In this document: positions 38,251 through 49,532 of the stretch, piece by piece | Layout of the letters: every line of letters starts with the position of its first letter | How positions within the stretch are numbered: the stretch's first letter is position 1 | Assembly (NCBI GenBank): GCA_039105265.1 | Contig: JAPFFF010000023.1 | Coordinates: forward strand, 1,674,001 to 1,738,000 | DNA from: Tritrichomonas musculus | Taxonomy: Eukaryota > Parabasalia > Tritrichomonadida > Tritrichomonadidae | Reading direction: 5' to 3' | Length of the DNA stretch: 64,000 nucleotides | Translations under genes and position numbers: made by a program | Notes under the pieces: model-generated | The model's database searches: none | Seen by the model: only the letters and a program-made list of their open reading frames with translations | Told to the model about the DNA's origin: nothing

Positions 38251-41200
38251 ATAAAAAATGAAAATTTTTAAACAACTTTTTCAAACAAAAATTAATTGGT
38301 TATGGTTAAAAAATAAAAAACTGATTTTTATTTTTATAAAATTTTGATGAATTTGTCAAGAATAAACTATTCAAATATCGGAAAGATTTTTTTCTTTGAT
38401 TATAAATTAATTTATCAAATTTTCTCACTTTTACATTAATCTTTATATTATATTATGTTTGACATTGGTGACTACGACCATATATACTCTCAAAAATATG
38501 ATTGTTCGATCATTATCTAGTTCATACAATGAGAAATTTTTTTTTTCCTCATTGTTTGCCTTTTTTTGCGTTATGTAATTAATAAATTCAAAATTTTATT
38601 TTATTCATAAATAATATAAAAATAATTATATATAAATATTACTTTTATGATTTGATTAAGGGCAATCGATGAAAATTGGAGATTCTCAATTTCAAATAAT
38701 TCAAGATAGATCAAATGATGATTTAAAAGTATCCACTAATATAATTAGAATAAACCATGCGAGATTCAATATTTTTACAAAATGGCTGAGATATAATCAG
38801 TTTTTTGAAATAATTGCTGATGCTATTAAATCAAACATTGCCCCAAATTCAACACACCAAATCATTTGAAAACGATATATTAGATATATATGCGTATAAT
38901 AAATCTATTTATTCGACTAAATCTCAAATCCCAACCACCAATTTTTTATTAGAATCATGATAAATTACACTCGATCAAAGGTATACAAACTCTTTTCTTT
39001 CAATTTGTTGAAAGCAAAAAGTTGGTGATTTTAAGACTTACTAAAATTATAATAGCATATTTTAAATACTTATCATATGTATAATTGTTTGATACTATTT
39101 ACAACCTGTTTGGTTCATTACAGAGGAAATTAGAATTTTTAATCTTTACTTTTTGAAAAATATAAAAACCCTAGAAAAGTGGTGATTAAAATATTATTTT
39201 TTTATTTTTGAACTTATATTTTTCTATATTATTATATTTGTTTGTTTTTAAAATAAAAATATATTTAATTAATTAAGAATATGTGGAGATACGAAAAATC
39301 AAAAATCGATATTTCAATAATTTCCAAATAATTTCTAATCCCTTCGATACATTTTCCTGTAATGATTTTATCGTTTTATATATTTTATTTTACATGATAT
39401 ATCTCGTTAATTGGTAGAACTATCTAGGATTTATTGAGATAAAGCTAAAATACTAATTTTTTTGACGGTTTAAGGAGAAAAAAAGGTTAATTTTTTTTTC
39501 TGAAGAGGTGAAGTCGTCAATCTAAGCGAATTCAATTTTTTAAAAAAAGGTGAAGTCGTCAATCTAAGAGAATTCAATTTTGAATGCATTGAAATCACGA
39601 TCAAAATTACCTAAAGATTTAAAATAATAATATATTTATTTATAATCCAATTTTTTTGAGAAAAATATGGAAAATTAAACAAAAATTATAATTGAGAAGT
39701 GAAAATTTTATTATAGTTTTTCTTTCAATTTATAAAATAATTTAAATAATAATATTTTTAAATTACATTTTATTTATATTAAATTAAATATATAATTCAT
39801 TTTATATATTGAAATATAATATATAATATGAGATATCAAATGATATATTTGATATTTGTTAGGATATGAAATAATGAAAAATCATTAAAATTCAGTTACG
39901 AAAGTTTTTTTTAATTTGCTGAAAAATTCTCGATACATTTAATCTAGATAGGAATTTTAGATATTCATTGAGTTTTACAAAATATTCCATACTATTAAAT
40001 AATGTATATTATATTGTTGAACATAATATTAATTAATTGCTTAAGATATCTATACAATATTAATTTTATATATTCAGAATGCATTCAAATAATAAAATAT
40101 ATTTATCTTATTTTTATAAATTTCATTTCACAATATAAGATATTTTATAATTTTAAAATATATATTAATATATTTAATAACAATGAAAATATAAAATGCA
40201 ATAATTAAAATGATAATTTTCTTAGATTCTCAAAAAATAATCAAAAAAACTATTAATAACAATAAATATATATATGTAAACATTTATATGTATATATTTA
40301 TTTAAAAAATGTTAATCAAAAAGATTTTTTATTCAAATTTATAAAACAATCATTTTAAAACTTTTTCAATTTTGTAAATTTGTAAACTAATCAAAATTAG
40401 ACAAAATTAAATTTCTATTTATACTGGAAATTATTAGATAAAATTTTAATATTTTTAAATATATATAAATAATAGTATTTATAAAATAATCAAATAATAT
40501 ATAAAAGGTATTGTCCGAAAAAATAGAGTTTGGGTACCTTTACTCGATCATTAGTTTTATACATTCTCCCAGGCAAATATATAAATTGATTTAAAATACC
40601 GTATGAGTAATTTTTTTAAATCTATATACATGATTAAATATGCAAGAATATTTAAAAAATATTAATATCCCATCAAGAAAGATTTGTAAAACTAAATACA
40701 AAAATAAACGTGATAAAACGCAAAAGTTTCAAAAAAACGTATTTTAAATAATTCAGCTATTTTTATACAAATATGCTATTTATATGAATTACAAATTTGT
40801 TATTATATAAATGTGATATTTTTAATATTATATTTAAGATAAAAATCTACTTTTTAAAATTTTTTTGTAAGATAATGGTATTTTTAAAATGATCGTTATG
40901 CTCTCAATTTTATTTTCTTTATTCGCCTTCGATACTTAATCATTTTATGGTGCTTTAATTTATTCATAGGAGATAAAACAAATATGTGAAAATCTGACCA
41001 ATTGACACATAAGATCTTGGATGATTATTTTCTATGAATTTCATAACTTTTTGAATGCTTTCATTGAATTGCATTAATTTTTTTAAACATTTTGAAATTA
41101 ACATTTATTGATTATAAATTAAATAAAATAATTATTCATATATTACTTATTAGTTAAAACTCTTTATTTTTGTTTTTCATTAATTTTTATTTGAGAAAAA

Positions 41201-41667
41201 TGTAGATAATGTCTAAAAATACAATGTTTAGCAATTATCTTTGGAACATATGCTAAAAATTTTAATTTTTTTACTGTATTAATTTTTATATATGATGTGT
41301 AATAACATATATAACTCGCTAACATTTTTGAAGAAAATAGTTTGGTTTTATTACGTTTACAAAAATTTGAAAAGAAAAAATTGAGAGGAAAAAATATTTG
41401 AATAAGCATTCAAATTAGATTAATTCGGAATAAAACATTTTTATCTCAATAATATAAATAAATTATAGAGATATTTTAGATAGAAAAACTATCATATATT
41501 ATATTAAATATTATTTGCACTTATGAAAAATCCAAACCAATTATACTATGAGTTTTTGTGTTAAAAATTAATTGACCCACCTCTGTACAGACTCTGTTCT
41601 ATAAATCTCAAGATATATATACAAATTTTTTATTTGTAGTTCAATTTCTAATAAAAATTGAGACAGA
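38251..41667. other. AT-rich gene desert
   Basis: About 3.4 kb with no gene I can support. Short frames at 38669-38869, 40002-40208 and 41164-41409 encode compositionally biased peptides. Two orphan ACTTTTTGAA copies occur at 39148-39157 and 41046-41055. The only clear structure is the tandem repeat at 39506-39581. Confidence 0.5.
39506..39581 (+). repeat. Two-copy tandem repeat, 42-bp period
   Basis: AGGTGAAGTCGTCAATCTAA and the following GnGAATTCAATTTT occur at 39506-39539 and again at 39548-39581 with a single base difference (C/A). The unit is markedly richer in GC than its surroundings. Confidence 0.85.
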
Positions 41668-41677
41668 ACTTTTTGAT
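41668..41677 (+). promoter_or_regulatory. ACTTTTTGAT motif upstream of the 41.7-kb gene
   Basis: A one-base variant of the ACTTTTTGAA motif, 5-22 bp before the candidate start codons of the following gene. Confidence 0.3.
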
Positions 41678-41699
41678 TAATAAATGATGAATCATTCAA

Positions 41700-42695
41700 T
41701 TGGATATAATCGCAAATTTAACATCACTCTCTGGCGTTGTTCATCGTATTTGCAGGACTGGTATATACACAGATAACATATTTCGCCCATTTAAATTTCA
41801 AATTAAAAATAATGTTGATAAAGCAGGGACATCGCCATCTGGATCTTTTGTCTTTTTAATTATTAACGGTAAACTGTTTTTTACAACAGTTTATCAATCT
41901 AATCTTATAACAGAGCTGATAGGAAATCGAGATGCTTTTTTTTATGATGCAGCATTTAATAATGAAGAAAATCTATTTATAACACTTTCTAATGATTCAT
42001 GTTTTCATATATTTGAGATATATCCACCCATACACATTTGCGCAAAATCAATAAATATACCTTCTAGGCCAATATCATTTAATTATTTCCAACTTATAAA
42101 TTCAATAAAAGTTACAGTAGAGGGACAAGAAAACTTCTTTTTTAAGTTTCCTAATTTGTTTGATCCCAATGATCCACCAGAACTTCAATTAATCACAAAT
42201 ATAAGTCAAGATGAAAATAAAAATTTTTTCCCAATATTTGATCAAAAAGAAATAATAGAAGAAAATGAAACAAATGAATCCATTGTAGCTGAAAATCAAG
42301 TTGAACCGCCATCAAATTTAAAAGATTTTGCGTTGCAAACATTGAAAAAAGGAAGAGAAATTCAATATCGCCAAAGGAAATTAAATGAAAGATATGAATC
42401 TATTTTAAAAAGAATTAATAATGATAAATTAATTTATTTTGACATTATCAAGAGATTAAATTCTGCAAAAGAAAACGTTACTCGCCAAGTGAAAAGAATT
42501 TACAACATATTAAATGTAGCAGATGACTATACTGGCCTTATTTTAAGTGAACCAGAAAGGATTGATGAAATAAGTAATAAAATTGAGAATGTTATATGTG
42601 ACGACGATGCAGTTAATAGAGAACAAGAAACTGAATTTAAGAATTTTAATTTTTTTGAAAGGATAGAAGAAATATCTATTAATCGTATTGATTAA
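41700..42695 (+). CDS. Beta-rich plus coiled-coil hypothetical protein, start unclear
   Basis: 331 codons from 41700, where the first usable codon is TTG and the frame is closed just upstream by TGA. There is no in-frame ATG anywhere in the ORF. Two ATGs (41682, 41685) lie in another frame that runs only to a TAA near 41770. Residues about 5-150 are strand-rich (SGVVHRICRTG...SFVFLIINGKLFFTTVY), like part of a propeller. Residues 205-290 are a charged coiled coil (LQTLKKGREIQYRQRKLNERYESILKRI). The layout loosely recalls nucleoporins of the Nup82/88 type, but that is weak. The gene may be truncated, frameshifted near its start, spliced or non-ATG-initiated. Confidence 0.5.
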   Translation: MDIIANLTSLSGVVHRICRTGIYTDNIFRPFKFQIKNNVDKAGTSPSGSFVFLIINGKLFFTTVYQSNLITELIGNRDAFFYDAAFNNEENLFITLSNDSCFHIFEIYPPIHICAKSINIPSRPISFNYFQLINSIKVTVEGQENFFFKFPNLFDPNDPPELQLITNISQDENKNFFPIFDQKEIIEENETNESIVAENQVEPPSNLKDFALQTLKKGREIQYRQRKLNERYESILKRINNDKLIYFDIIKRLNSAKENVTRQVKRIYNILNVADDYTGLILSEPERIDEISNKIENVICDDDAVNREQETEFKNFNFFERIEEISINRID

Positions 42696-42842
42696 TTAAT
42701 CATAATTATCCGATTACATATGAATTAAAGAATTTCTTCGACTACTTTTTATTATGATAATAATATTATCTCTTCTAAATTTTATAATGGAATTAAAAAA
42801 ATAAATTAAAAATTAAAAAAAAAAAATCATCATTGACAATTT

Positions 42843-44258
42843 TTATGCAAAGCAGCTATGAGTTGTTGGCTTTCTAAAACATCTATCACAATAATAGTTG
42901 TGACATTGGTTGCAAAGCCTTGCGCCCGAAGCACCGCATTGGCAGCAAACATTAATTTTAGAAAAAGAGGGACTTGGTCCTGATTGAGGATTATCACTAT
43001 TTGAAAAACCTCTTTGCTTTTCAAGATTTGAAACTCTGCTATTGAGTTCTTGAAGCTGATCTAAAATTTGACGAAGATATTTTTCGCTGGAATCAGATGA
43101 TTTTGAAGATTTCTTTTTCTCAGGAGCAGGCGCGGGATCTTTTTCTTGTTTACTCTCGTTTTGTTCTGGCTCATCGTTTTCATCTTCTTGGTTCTGCTCT
43201 TCGTCTTCAGAGTTAGTGGCGCTTGACTCATCTTTGTGTTCAATAAGTTCTGGAGCATAAAGCTTCTTAAGAACCTCAAGATCATCAATATCATTTGCAG
43301 TTTCTGCTTTATTAAGAGCTTCGACAATTAAATCAATATCGTCTTCTTTTTCGGCCTTAGTGTTCTTTTTCTTTTGGTTTCCTGCTTGCTTTTCTTGAAG
43401 ATTTTCCTTTTTCTTATCATTAGCTTGTTTATATTCAATTGCTAAATCAAGAGGTGTTTTATCTTTTGCGCTTTTTTCAGATGTGTCTGGTGATCCTGAA
43501 AGCAAAATTCTAACCATTTTGTAATCACGAAGGAAAACAGCAATGTAAAGAGGAGTTGATCCTGAAGCTGACTTTTTATTAATATCAGCTGAGCCTCTTT
43601 CAACATCAGCCTCTTTTTCTTCTTCTTCTTCAATTGTTTGGGCTTCTTTTTCAGCTGGTTTCTCAGCATTTTGATCATTGGGAGCTCCACCTTCTTTTTC
43701 TTTAGGATTTTCATTTTTATTGTCTTTTTTCTGTGACCATCTGACTTTTGGCATATCGTCGATTAACAAAATTACATTTGCATAGCGTCTGTTACTAACA
43801 GCGACGTGAAGAGCTGTTGTTCCTTCACCCTCTTTTTGATTTGTACCAGGTAATTTAATTGGCTCGTTAATGTTTTCCTGTACCCACTCGTGCTGAAGGA
43901 GAAGCTTTAAACAACTTGGATCTTTAATCATTGCAGCAAGATGTACACAGTTATAACCTTCAACTTCTTTTCCAACGTCTGGACTCTTGCATTCAAGAAT
44001 ATATTCAACAATTTCTTCTTGCTCGCAAAGAATTGCATACATAAGCATAGTAGGACCTCTGATATTGATATAACGCTCTTCTGGATTGTGTGCTGGTTTA
44101 GCTTTTAACTCTTTATGCGGTAATAAACGACGATTTATGTCATTCTTTCCAACGCAGCATTTTTTGAAAGCATCTAACTTACCACCAACAATAGCATCTG
44201 CCACTTCTTCTTGAAAATTCTTTGGTGGAGTTGGTTTGGGCTTCTCTTGATCTGCCAT
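42843..44258 (-). CDS. Ankyrin protein with a C-terminal Cys-rich zinc motif
   Basis: 471 residues. Four to five ankyrin repeats cover about 15-290 (TMLMYAILCEQEEIVEYIL; YNCVHLAAMIKDPSCLKLLL; TTALHVAVSNRRYANVILLI; STPLYIAVFLRDYKMVRILL). They are interrupted by an acidic/Lys-rich segment (about 178-228). Then comes a highly charged low-complexity region, a short coiled coil (YLRQILDQLQELNSRVSNLEKQ), and a C-terminal CCQCGASGARLCNQCHNYYCDRCF...HSC. That last motif has paired Cys and a terminal His/Cys like a B-box or other treble-clef zinc finger. No signal peptide. Probably a scaffold; the role is unknown. Confidence 0.75.
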   Translation of the reverse strand: MADQEKPKPTPPKNFQEEVADAIVGGKLDAFKKCCVGKNDINRRLLPHKELKAKPAHNPEERYINIRGPTMLMYAILCEQEEIVEYILECKSPDVGKEVEGYNCVHLAAMIKDPSCLKLLLQHEWVQENINEPIKLPGTNQKEGEGTTALHVAVSNRRYANVILLIDDMPKVRWSQKKDNKNENPKEKEGGAPNDQNAEKPAEKEAQTIEEEEEKEADVERGSADINKKSASGSTPLYIAVFLRDYKMVRILLSGSPDTSEKSAKDKTPLDLAIEYKQANDKKKENLQEKQAGNQKKKNTKAEKEDDIDLIVEALNKAETANDIDDLEVLKKLYAPELIEHKDESSATNSEDEEQNQEDENDEPEQNESKQEKDPAPAPEKKKSSKSSDSSEKYLRQILDQLQELNSRVSNLEKQRGFSNSDNPQSGPSPSFSKINVCCQCGASGARLCNQCHNYYCDRCFRKPTTHSCFA

Positions 44259-44783
44259 TTAAAATTTTAAAAATGAATTGATGACATATAATTGGCCTTT
44301 ATATGGCAAAACTTTCATAAAAAATTTTCCATCAAATATTGATTTGAGAAAAAATAATATTCTCTTTATATTAACTATATATATGTTTTTATATATATAT
44401 ATATAGAGAGAGGAAAAAAAAAAATTGAAGTAAAATTTAAATAAATTAATAGTTGGTAAAGCAAGTTGAGTATAGGCCTTAAAGAAAATTTACAGAACGG
44501 AATATAAATTTTCAAAGTTTGACCAATTATAATAAGTGGCAGTTTTTTTTTTTTTTTTTGAGCTTTTATTGTTACTAACATCATACATTTACACTTTAAA
44601 GAGGCAAAAATTTATAAATTTTCCATTCATATAATAAATATATTTGGATAGAGTATAATAATGAAATGATTCATAAATAAATATTTGAAACACGAAAAAG
44701 CACATAAATACTTTTTTATATTTAGTAAATTTATATAAATAATATTTTATACGTATATTAATCTTAATGCTATTGTTACTAAA
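44259..44783. other. AT-rich spacer with a T17 tract
   Basis: Contains an AT-dinucleotide run near 44378-44402 and T17 at 44543-44559. No gene seen. Confidence 0.5.
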
Positions 44784-45140
44784 TCAATTTAATATTTCTA
44801 TCTTTAATGGTTCTGGTGTTGTAGTATGTCCATTGATTGAAACAGACAATTTGGCTCCTTTAGTAAAAAATACCATTGGCGTTGCAGAATTAATTTCGTA
44901 ATCAACGTTAATTACTTCGCATGATCCAATACGGAGTGGTGCAATAGCTATTTGTTTATCATACTCACCTTTTTCATCTACAGGTGAAGCATATAATACA
45001 ACTCTTCCTTCCTCTGGTAAATCGCCAGTTATTGCAAGAGAAACACTTGTAATTAGCCAAAGAGATGAAGGAACTGTTACACGAACAGTTTCATCTGGTT
45101 TTACAACAACTGAAGTAAATGAACTAATATTAACATCCAT
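44784..45140 (-). CDS. Nucleoplasmin-like (NPL) domain protein
   Basis: 118 residues, all beta-strand. SSFTSVVVKPDETVRVTVPSS is followed by WLITSVSLAI, EEGRVVLYASP, IAIAPLRIGSCEVINVDYEI and FFTKGAKLSVSINGH. The spacing resembles the nucleoplasmin-like fold found at the N-terminus of FKBP39/46 and in plant HD2 proteins: a V.VKPG.....V start, then a strand with 'GRVVLYV', then 'LG.L.P....S.DL.F'. That domain forms pentamers and binds histones. No acidic tract or FKBP domain follows, so it is a bare NPL domain if the call holds. Confidence 0.55.
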   Translation of the reverse strand: MDVNISSFTSVVVKPDETVRVTVPSSLWLITSVSLAITGDLPEEGRVVLYASPVDEKGEYDKQIAIAPLRIGSCEVINVDYEINSATPMVFFTKGAKLSVSINGHTTTPEPLKIEILN

Positions 45141-46268
45141 TTTGAATAAAATTCAAGACCAAATATAATCACAAAATTTATATAAATGATTAAGTAAACG
45201 AAAGTTTTAAATATCTTTATATAAACTTTTTTTTTTCCTAATTCAACAAAAGTAATCAATTTAATTACCAGTATTTTGGCAACTGGATGAAAAAAAATAT
45301 GAATATTTTAATTAAAAATAGAAATAATAAGTCATACTATTTTGTTAATACCACTTAGAATCGATATCAAAAACGTCACTTTTTTGCATCTGATACTCAA
45401 TTATCAAGATATCAGATATTAAATGTGATATAAAAATAATTGTAAACTTGATATCAATTAACGAGATCTCGAGATCTCAAACAGATTTATCTTCTTTTAT
45501 GATTGGTATTTGTGATTTTAAAATATTTAAAAATAAATAATATAATGTATTGATGTTTATTTTAAGATTAAAATCAAAAAATACATTCTTTTTTTATGAA
45601 ATATTTGAGATTAAAATACGATCATATATTTATCAAAAAGTTTAATTGAAAATTCTGATATCAAAAGCGGAGAAAAAAAATTCTCGATCTCTGAAATCGA
45701 TCTCGAGAATCTGTGCATATTTATGTATCCATATCAAAAAGTCATTCAATTATCGATCTCGAGAATCGGAGAATAACAAGTCTAAATACCAGCATGGCTC
45801 TATGTATCAGAATAATATGACTTATTAAAATTTTATAAATTCACAATTGCCAATCTGAAGCTTAAATGGTGAAATCTCTGCATAAGATCTCACAATTTAC
45901 GTTCCAGAAGATTAAAACATGAGCTTCCTCGCAAAAAAATGTTCAACATTTCTAAATCTCAGAAATTTAGCTGGTAAATCCCCCTGCAGTAGGAACTCAC
46001 AAGCTAAACCTCCAAGATATAGACTGAGAAAATCCCTGCAGAAGAAGTTCATAATCTAAGTCCCCAAGTTCTTGCTAAAAAAGGCGCCACAATAATAAAA
46101 ATGCTTATCGTTTCTACTTTTTGAATCAATATATCGTTTTTAATTCAATTTTGGTTTAGTGAATTTATTTGGTCAATTTTGATCGTCCATATTCAATTCA
46201 TTTCTGATGATATTTGCACACTCCCTTTCAAAAAGCCTACAAGCATCGAAATTTTCAAAATTTTTACA
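45141..46268. other. Spacer with repeat array upstream of ERGIC3
   Basis: About 1.1 kb without a gene. It holds the repeats listed separately and an ACTTTTTGAA motif at 46116-46125, 143 bp before the ERGIC3 ATG. Several GAGATCTC/ATCGATCTCGAG-type palindromes occur between 45460 and 45770. Confidence 0.5.
45696..46085 (+). repeat. Degenerate tandem array, about 53-bp period
   Basis: Four diverged units start near 45870, 45922, 45975 and 46028. They share an AATCYCTGCA-like opening, a middle TTCAnAATnTA and a CCAAGAnnT-like end. Units 1 and 3, and units 2 and 4, are the more similar pairs. Just upstream ATCGATCTCGAGAATC occurs exactly twice (45696-45711 and 45752-45767), 56 bp apart, a similar period, so the array may once have started there. 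Confidence 0.5.
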
Positions 46269-47402
46269 ATGAGAAGAAATTCTTTTAAAAGTTTAATAAA
46301 AGAGCTTGATTTTTATCCTAAATTTAGAGAAGACAATCAAAAGAAAACTACATTTGGAGGCATAGTTGCTATAGTCTCTTTTTTTTTAATATTAATATTA
46401 TTTTTGATAAAATTTCAAATATTGTTATCAACACCTCCAACAAAAAATTTTTTTGTTAATACAAATTTTATTCCTCGAAAATCATCTAATAAGTTAAATG
46501 AAAGTGATTTGCCAAAAATGAATATTAATTTTGATATCTCTTTTTTTCATTTGCCTTGCATCCTTATGCATATTGATATTTTAGACTACATGAAAGAGTC
46601 AACAACTATTTTAGATAGCAAAATCCGAATGCAAAGATATGACTTTAGAGGTGATCCTATTTATGAGAATTTATACCCAAAGAATGAAACAATAGAATTA
46701 AATAGTACATACTGTGGATCTTGTTTTTCCCTGAAATCAGGTTGTTGCAACTCTTGTCATGAAATTCTTCATTTATTTAAATCAAAATCAAGGATTTTAC
46801 CAGCAATTGCTTCAATTGATCAATGTGTTGCAGGATATTCCATGACAAGGTTATTTCAAATGCTAAATGAATCATGTCGTATACATGGATCAATTACCAC
46901 CAAACAGCATCCAGGTTATATTTTAATGGAACCAGGAAAAATAATTAAAAACTCATCAATTTATAATAAACTGAATATTAGTTTTAATAACTTGAACTTA
47001 TCTCACAAAATCAACCATTTTTCATTTGGATCACAAATTTATGATGAACAGTCTGCTCTTGATAATACAATAGAAATACAAGAAAAGCAAGGGAAAATGA
47101 AAACATTTTATTTCATCAAAATAGTTCCAATTGGGATGGATGGCGTTTCATTTACGTATAGTTCTTCTTCATTTCAGAGCTACAGAAACGAAAATTCCAA
47201 GAATCTGCCATCTATTTTACTTAAATACGATATTTCTCCGATTTCAGCAATTGATGTATATAATTTCACATTTTACCATTTTATTTCGCAATTCATTGAA
47301 ATAGTTGGTGGAATCTATGCTATTGCAGCGTTTATCGATTTGTTTAGCGCTGCTTGTCTTCATCTTTGTCATAAAGATGATGATCTACTCAAATTATTAT
47401 GA
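46269..47402 (+). CDS. ERGIC3: ERGIC3/Erv46 family ER-Golgi cargo receptor
   Basis: 377 residues from the ATG at 46269. An upstream TTG extension is not supported because the family begins at this Met. The N-terminus KSLIKELDFYPKFREDNQKKTTFGGIVAIVSFFLILILFL is characteristic: a short cytosolic lead then TM1 (about 30-48). The lumenal domain has the conserved Cys cluster CGSCFSLKSGCCNSC. The C-terminal TM (about 340-362) follows FYHFISQFIEIVGGIYAI. Erv46 pairs with Erv41 and cycles in COPII/COPI vesicles as a cargo receptor between ER and Golgi. The short tail ends HKDDDLLKLL, without the usual dilysine. Confidence 0.92.
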   Translation: MRRNSFKSLIKELDFYPKFREDNQKKTTFGGIVAIVSFFLILILFLIKFQILLSTPPTKNFFVNTNFIPRKSSNKLNESDLPKMNINFDISFFHLPCILMHIDILDYMKESTTILDSKIRMQRYDFRGDPIYENLYPKNETIELNSTYCGSCFSLKSGCCNSCHEILHLFKSKSRILPAIASIDQCVAGYSMTRLFQMLNESCRIHGSITTKQHPGYILMEPGKIIKNSSIYNKLNISFNNLNLSHKINHFSFGSQIYDEQSALDNTIEIQEKQGKMKTFYFIKIVPIGMDGVSFTYSSSSFQSYRNENSKNLPSILLKYDISPISAIDVYNFTFYHFISQFIEIVGGIYAIAAFIDLFSAACLHLCHKDDDLLKLL

Positions 47403-47545
47403 TATGAATATAACGTGTATATTATTACCTTAATTATTGTATGTAATAAATTAAGAATGCTAATATTTTGCTTGCTGAAATGATTTTTTCATCAAATTTC
47501 ATTAACCATAAAAATTTTCATTACGTGAACAGGAAATAAATTATA

Positions 47546-48913
47546 TCAAATTGGATCACCAACTTCTTCATAAGTTTTAAGTGCACTTTTTAAAAAGTCA
47601 GCATATGAAAAAGGCAATATTCTATACAACGAATCAAGATCAAACTCACTCTCAATTTTCAAAAGTTCCCAAACTTTTTTGGTAGCTGTATAAGCAGTAC
47701 TCCAATCAGAAAATAAATTTGCAACTGCTTTTGTTAAGTCATTAACTGGCTTTAGTTCAAATTCTTTTTGATTTGTTATTGAAAATTTTCTAATCTGTTT
47801 TGGAGGTTCATCGTTTCTTTCATTTTCATTTTCATTTTCATCTTTCCCTTCATTTTCATTTTCTTCTTCGCCTTCAGACGAAGCAGAGACTGAAGTAATA
47901 TAAATATCGTCTGAGTTTGATATGTAAGAACAGCAATCTAAAAAACTATAATTGAAACGATTGCTTTCTTTTGATTTAATTGGAGACCCATGACCAATAT
48001 TATTGCACTGTTGTAAATCGCAGCTATTCTTATTACATTGTTGAATATCACTAACATTGCTTTGCTGATCATTAGTATTATTATTTTGGGGAATAATACT
48101 GATATTAGTTTGATAGCTGCAATTTTCATTGCTTTGCTGACTATCACACTTATTAATTTGCTGGCTATCGTTTTCATCATTATTCCTGTAGTATCTTTTG
48201 ATTGAATTGGGAGATGGATCTGGAAATTTCCATTGTTTATACATTCTCTTTCCTTTTCCTTGACTTAAGACGTAATCAATAATTATATCAATTCCATAAT
48301 GATCATGATCAATATCTTCATCGAGAGATACTCTATTTTGGTGATCTGAAAATATTCCAGAAAAGTTGATTAGGTTTCTTCGAGCAACATTTTGCTTTTT
48401 GCCAAAAGATACGAAAGTTTGTCTAGTTTGGGATAATGTACGAGACACCTTTGAAAATTCTGTCCAATATTTCTTTTTTGGAGGCACTCCTTCTTTAAGT
48501 ACAAGAATTGCAATCGAAATAACTAAATATTGAACATCAGGGGCACATTTCAGACTCGAATTTAACAAATGCTGTAATGACTTGTAGGAATGATCACATA
48601 TTGCAGCAGCATACAAATAAAATAAAATTTTATCTAATACTTCTGCCAAAGAATTTAATCCAATTGAAAAATCAAACATTGATGAAACGCTCTTTTCAAA
48701 AGGTTCTTCTAATTCAATAATATAGTCAGATGCATTTGACCCTGAAGATGAAGATGCTGATATCATTTGATGATCTGAAATTTCAGGTTTGGACAGTTTT
48801 GGTGATTTCAAATTTATTTTTTTCTTGTTAAATTGAGTTTTTTTCACACTAGGAAATTTGTGCATTTGCGATATTTTGCTAGAAATAGATGATAATGCTT
48901 TGAGATTCCTCAT
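47546..48913 (-). CDS. Hypothetical protein with Asn/Gln/Cys repeats
   Basis: 455 residues. The N-terminus is basic and Ser-rich. About 80-180 form a helical domain (LNSLAEVLDKILFYLYAAAICDHSYKSLQHLL..). About 245-310 are low-complexity with repeated DSQQ/DIQQ/DLQQ-N-Cys units. Then come an acidic Glu/Asn stretch and a helical C-terminus (LTKAVANLFSDWSTAYTATKKVWELL). I recognise no domain. It is convergent with ERGIC3, 143 bp apart. Confidence 0.65.
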   Translation of the reverse strand: MRNLKALSSISSKISQMHKFPSVKKTQFNKKKINLKSPKLSKPEISDHQMISASSSSGSNASDYIIELEEPFEKSVSSMFDFSIGLNSLAEVLDKILFYLYAAAICDHSYKSLQHLLNSSLKCAPDVQYLVISIAILVLKEGVPPKKKYWTEFSKVSRTLSQTRQTFVSFGKKQNVARRNLINFSGIFSDHQNRVSLDEDIDHDHYGIDIIIDYVLSQGKGKRMYKQWKFPDPSPNSIKRYYRNNDENDSQQINKCDSQQSNENCSYQTNISIIPQNNNTNDQQSNVSDIQQCNKNSCDLQQCNNIGHGSPIKSKESNRFNYSFLDCCSYISNSDDIYITSVSASSEGEEENENEGKDENENENERNDEPPKQIRKFSITNQKEFELKPVNDLTKAVANLFSDWSTAYTATKKVWELLKIESEFDLDSLYRILPFSYADFLKSALKTYEEVGDPI

Positions 48914-49532
48914 TATTAATAGATTTTTATTTATAGATTGTGTTCGATTATCTTTTGTTTCTTTTAATATTTTTATTTTATTATAGATTAAACAAATATA
49001 AAATTATATGAATAAATTATATTATGTTTTTTATTCCATAAATCCTTAATTATTATTAATATATCGAAAAATTATTTTTTTGAAATGGAATATTGTACGT
49101 TAAAAAAGAGGAATAAATTTTATTTCATCAAAAGTAACCAAATGAGAAAAATCATTAGTTTTAACAAATGCAATGTGCTATTCATCTAGTTTAATTAAGA
49201 GTTTGTTTTTTGTTTTGTCTAAAAAATTAATTTTGTTAAATTGTTTTCACGGACAGTTTTGTATTAAATAAAACTTTGCAAACCAACAAACTTGGTAACA
49301 GAAAAATCAAAAAAAAAAAAAAAAAAAAAAAAAATAATGAAGCCCATTTTATATAAATTTTTTATAACAATCATAAAACCTTTTCATCAATGAGAAAAAT
49401 CAATTTGACAGTCCCCTTTTTGAGAGGCCTTGTCCAAAAATATTCGTTGCAGCTACTCTTAAAATCATTATAATATTTTAATGATTAAAATTTTTAAATT
49501 AAAATTTATAATCATTATTCTTTTAAATGTTC
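48914..49532. other. AT-rich spacer with an A26 tract
   Basis: A26 lies at 49309-49334. No gene seen before the tRNA. Confidence 0.5.

Noticed and set aside
38452..38540. Possible tRNA or 5S-like gene (TTGTTCGATCA with a following T-run)
   Set aside because: The B-box-like string lacks the conserved C, the A-box is missing at the right distance and the ends do not pair.
38669..38869. 66-codon ORF in the desert
   Set aside because: Slightly better composition than other random frames but no domain and no supporting context; left unannotated.
41164..41409. 81-codon minus-strand ORF
   Set aside because: Compositionally biased and no similarity I can recognise.
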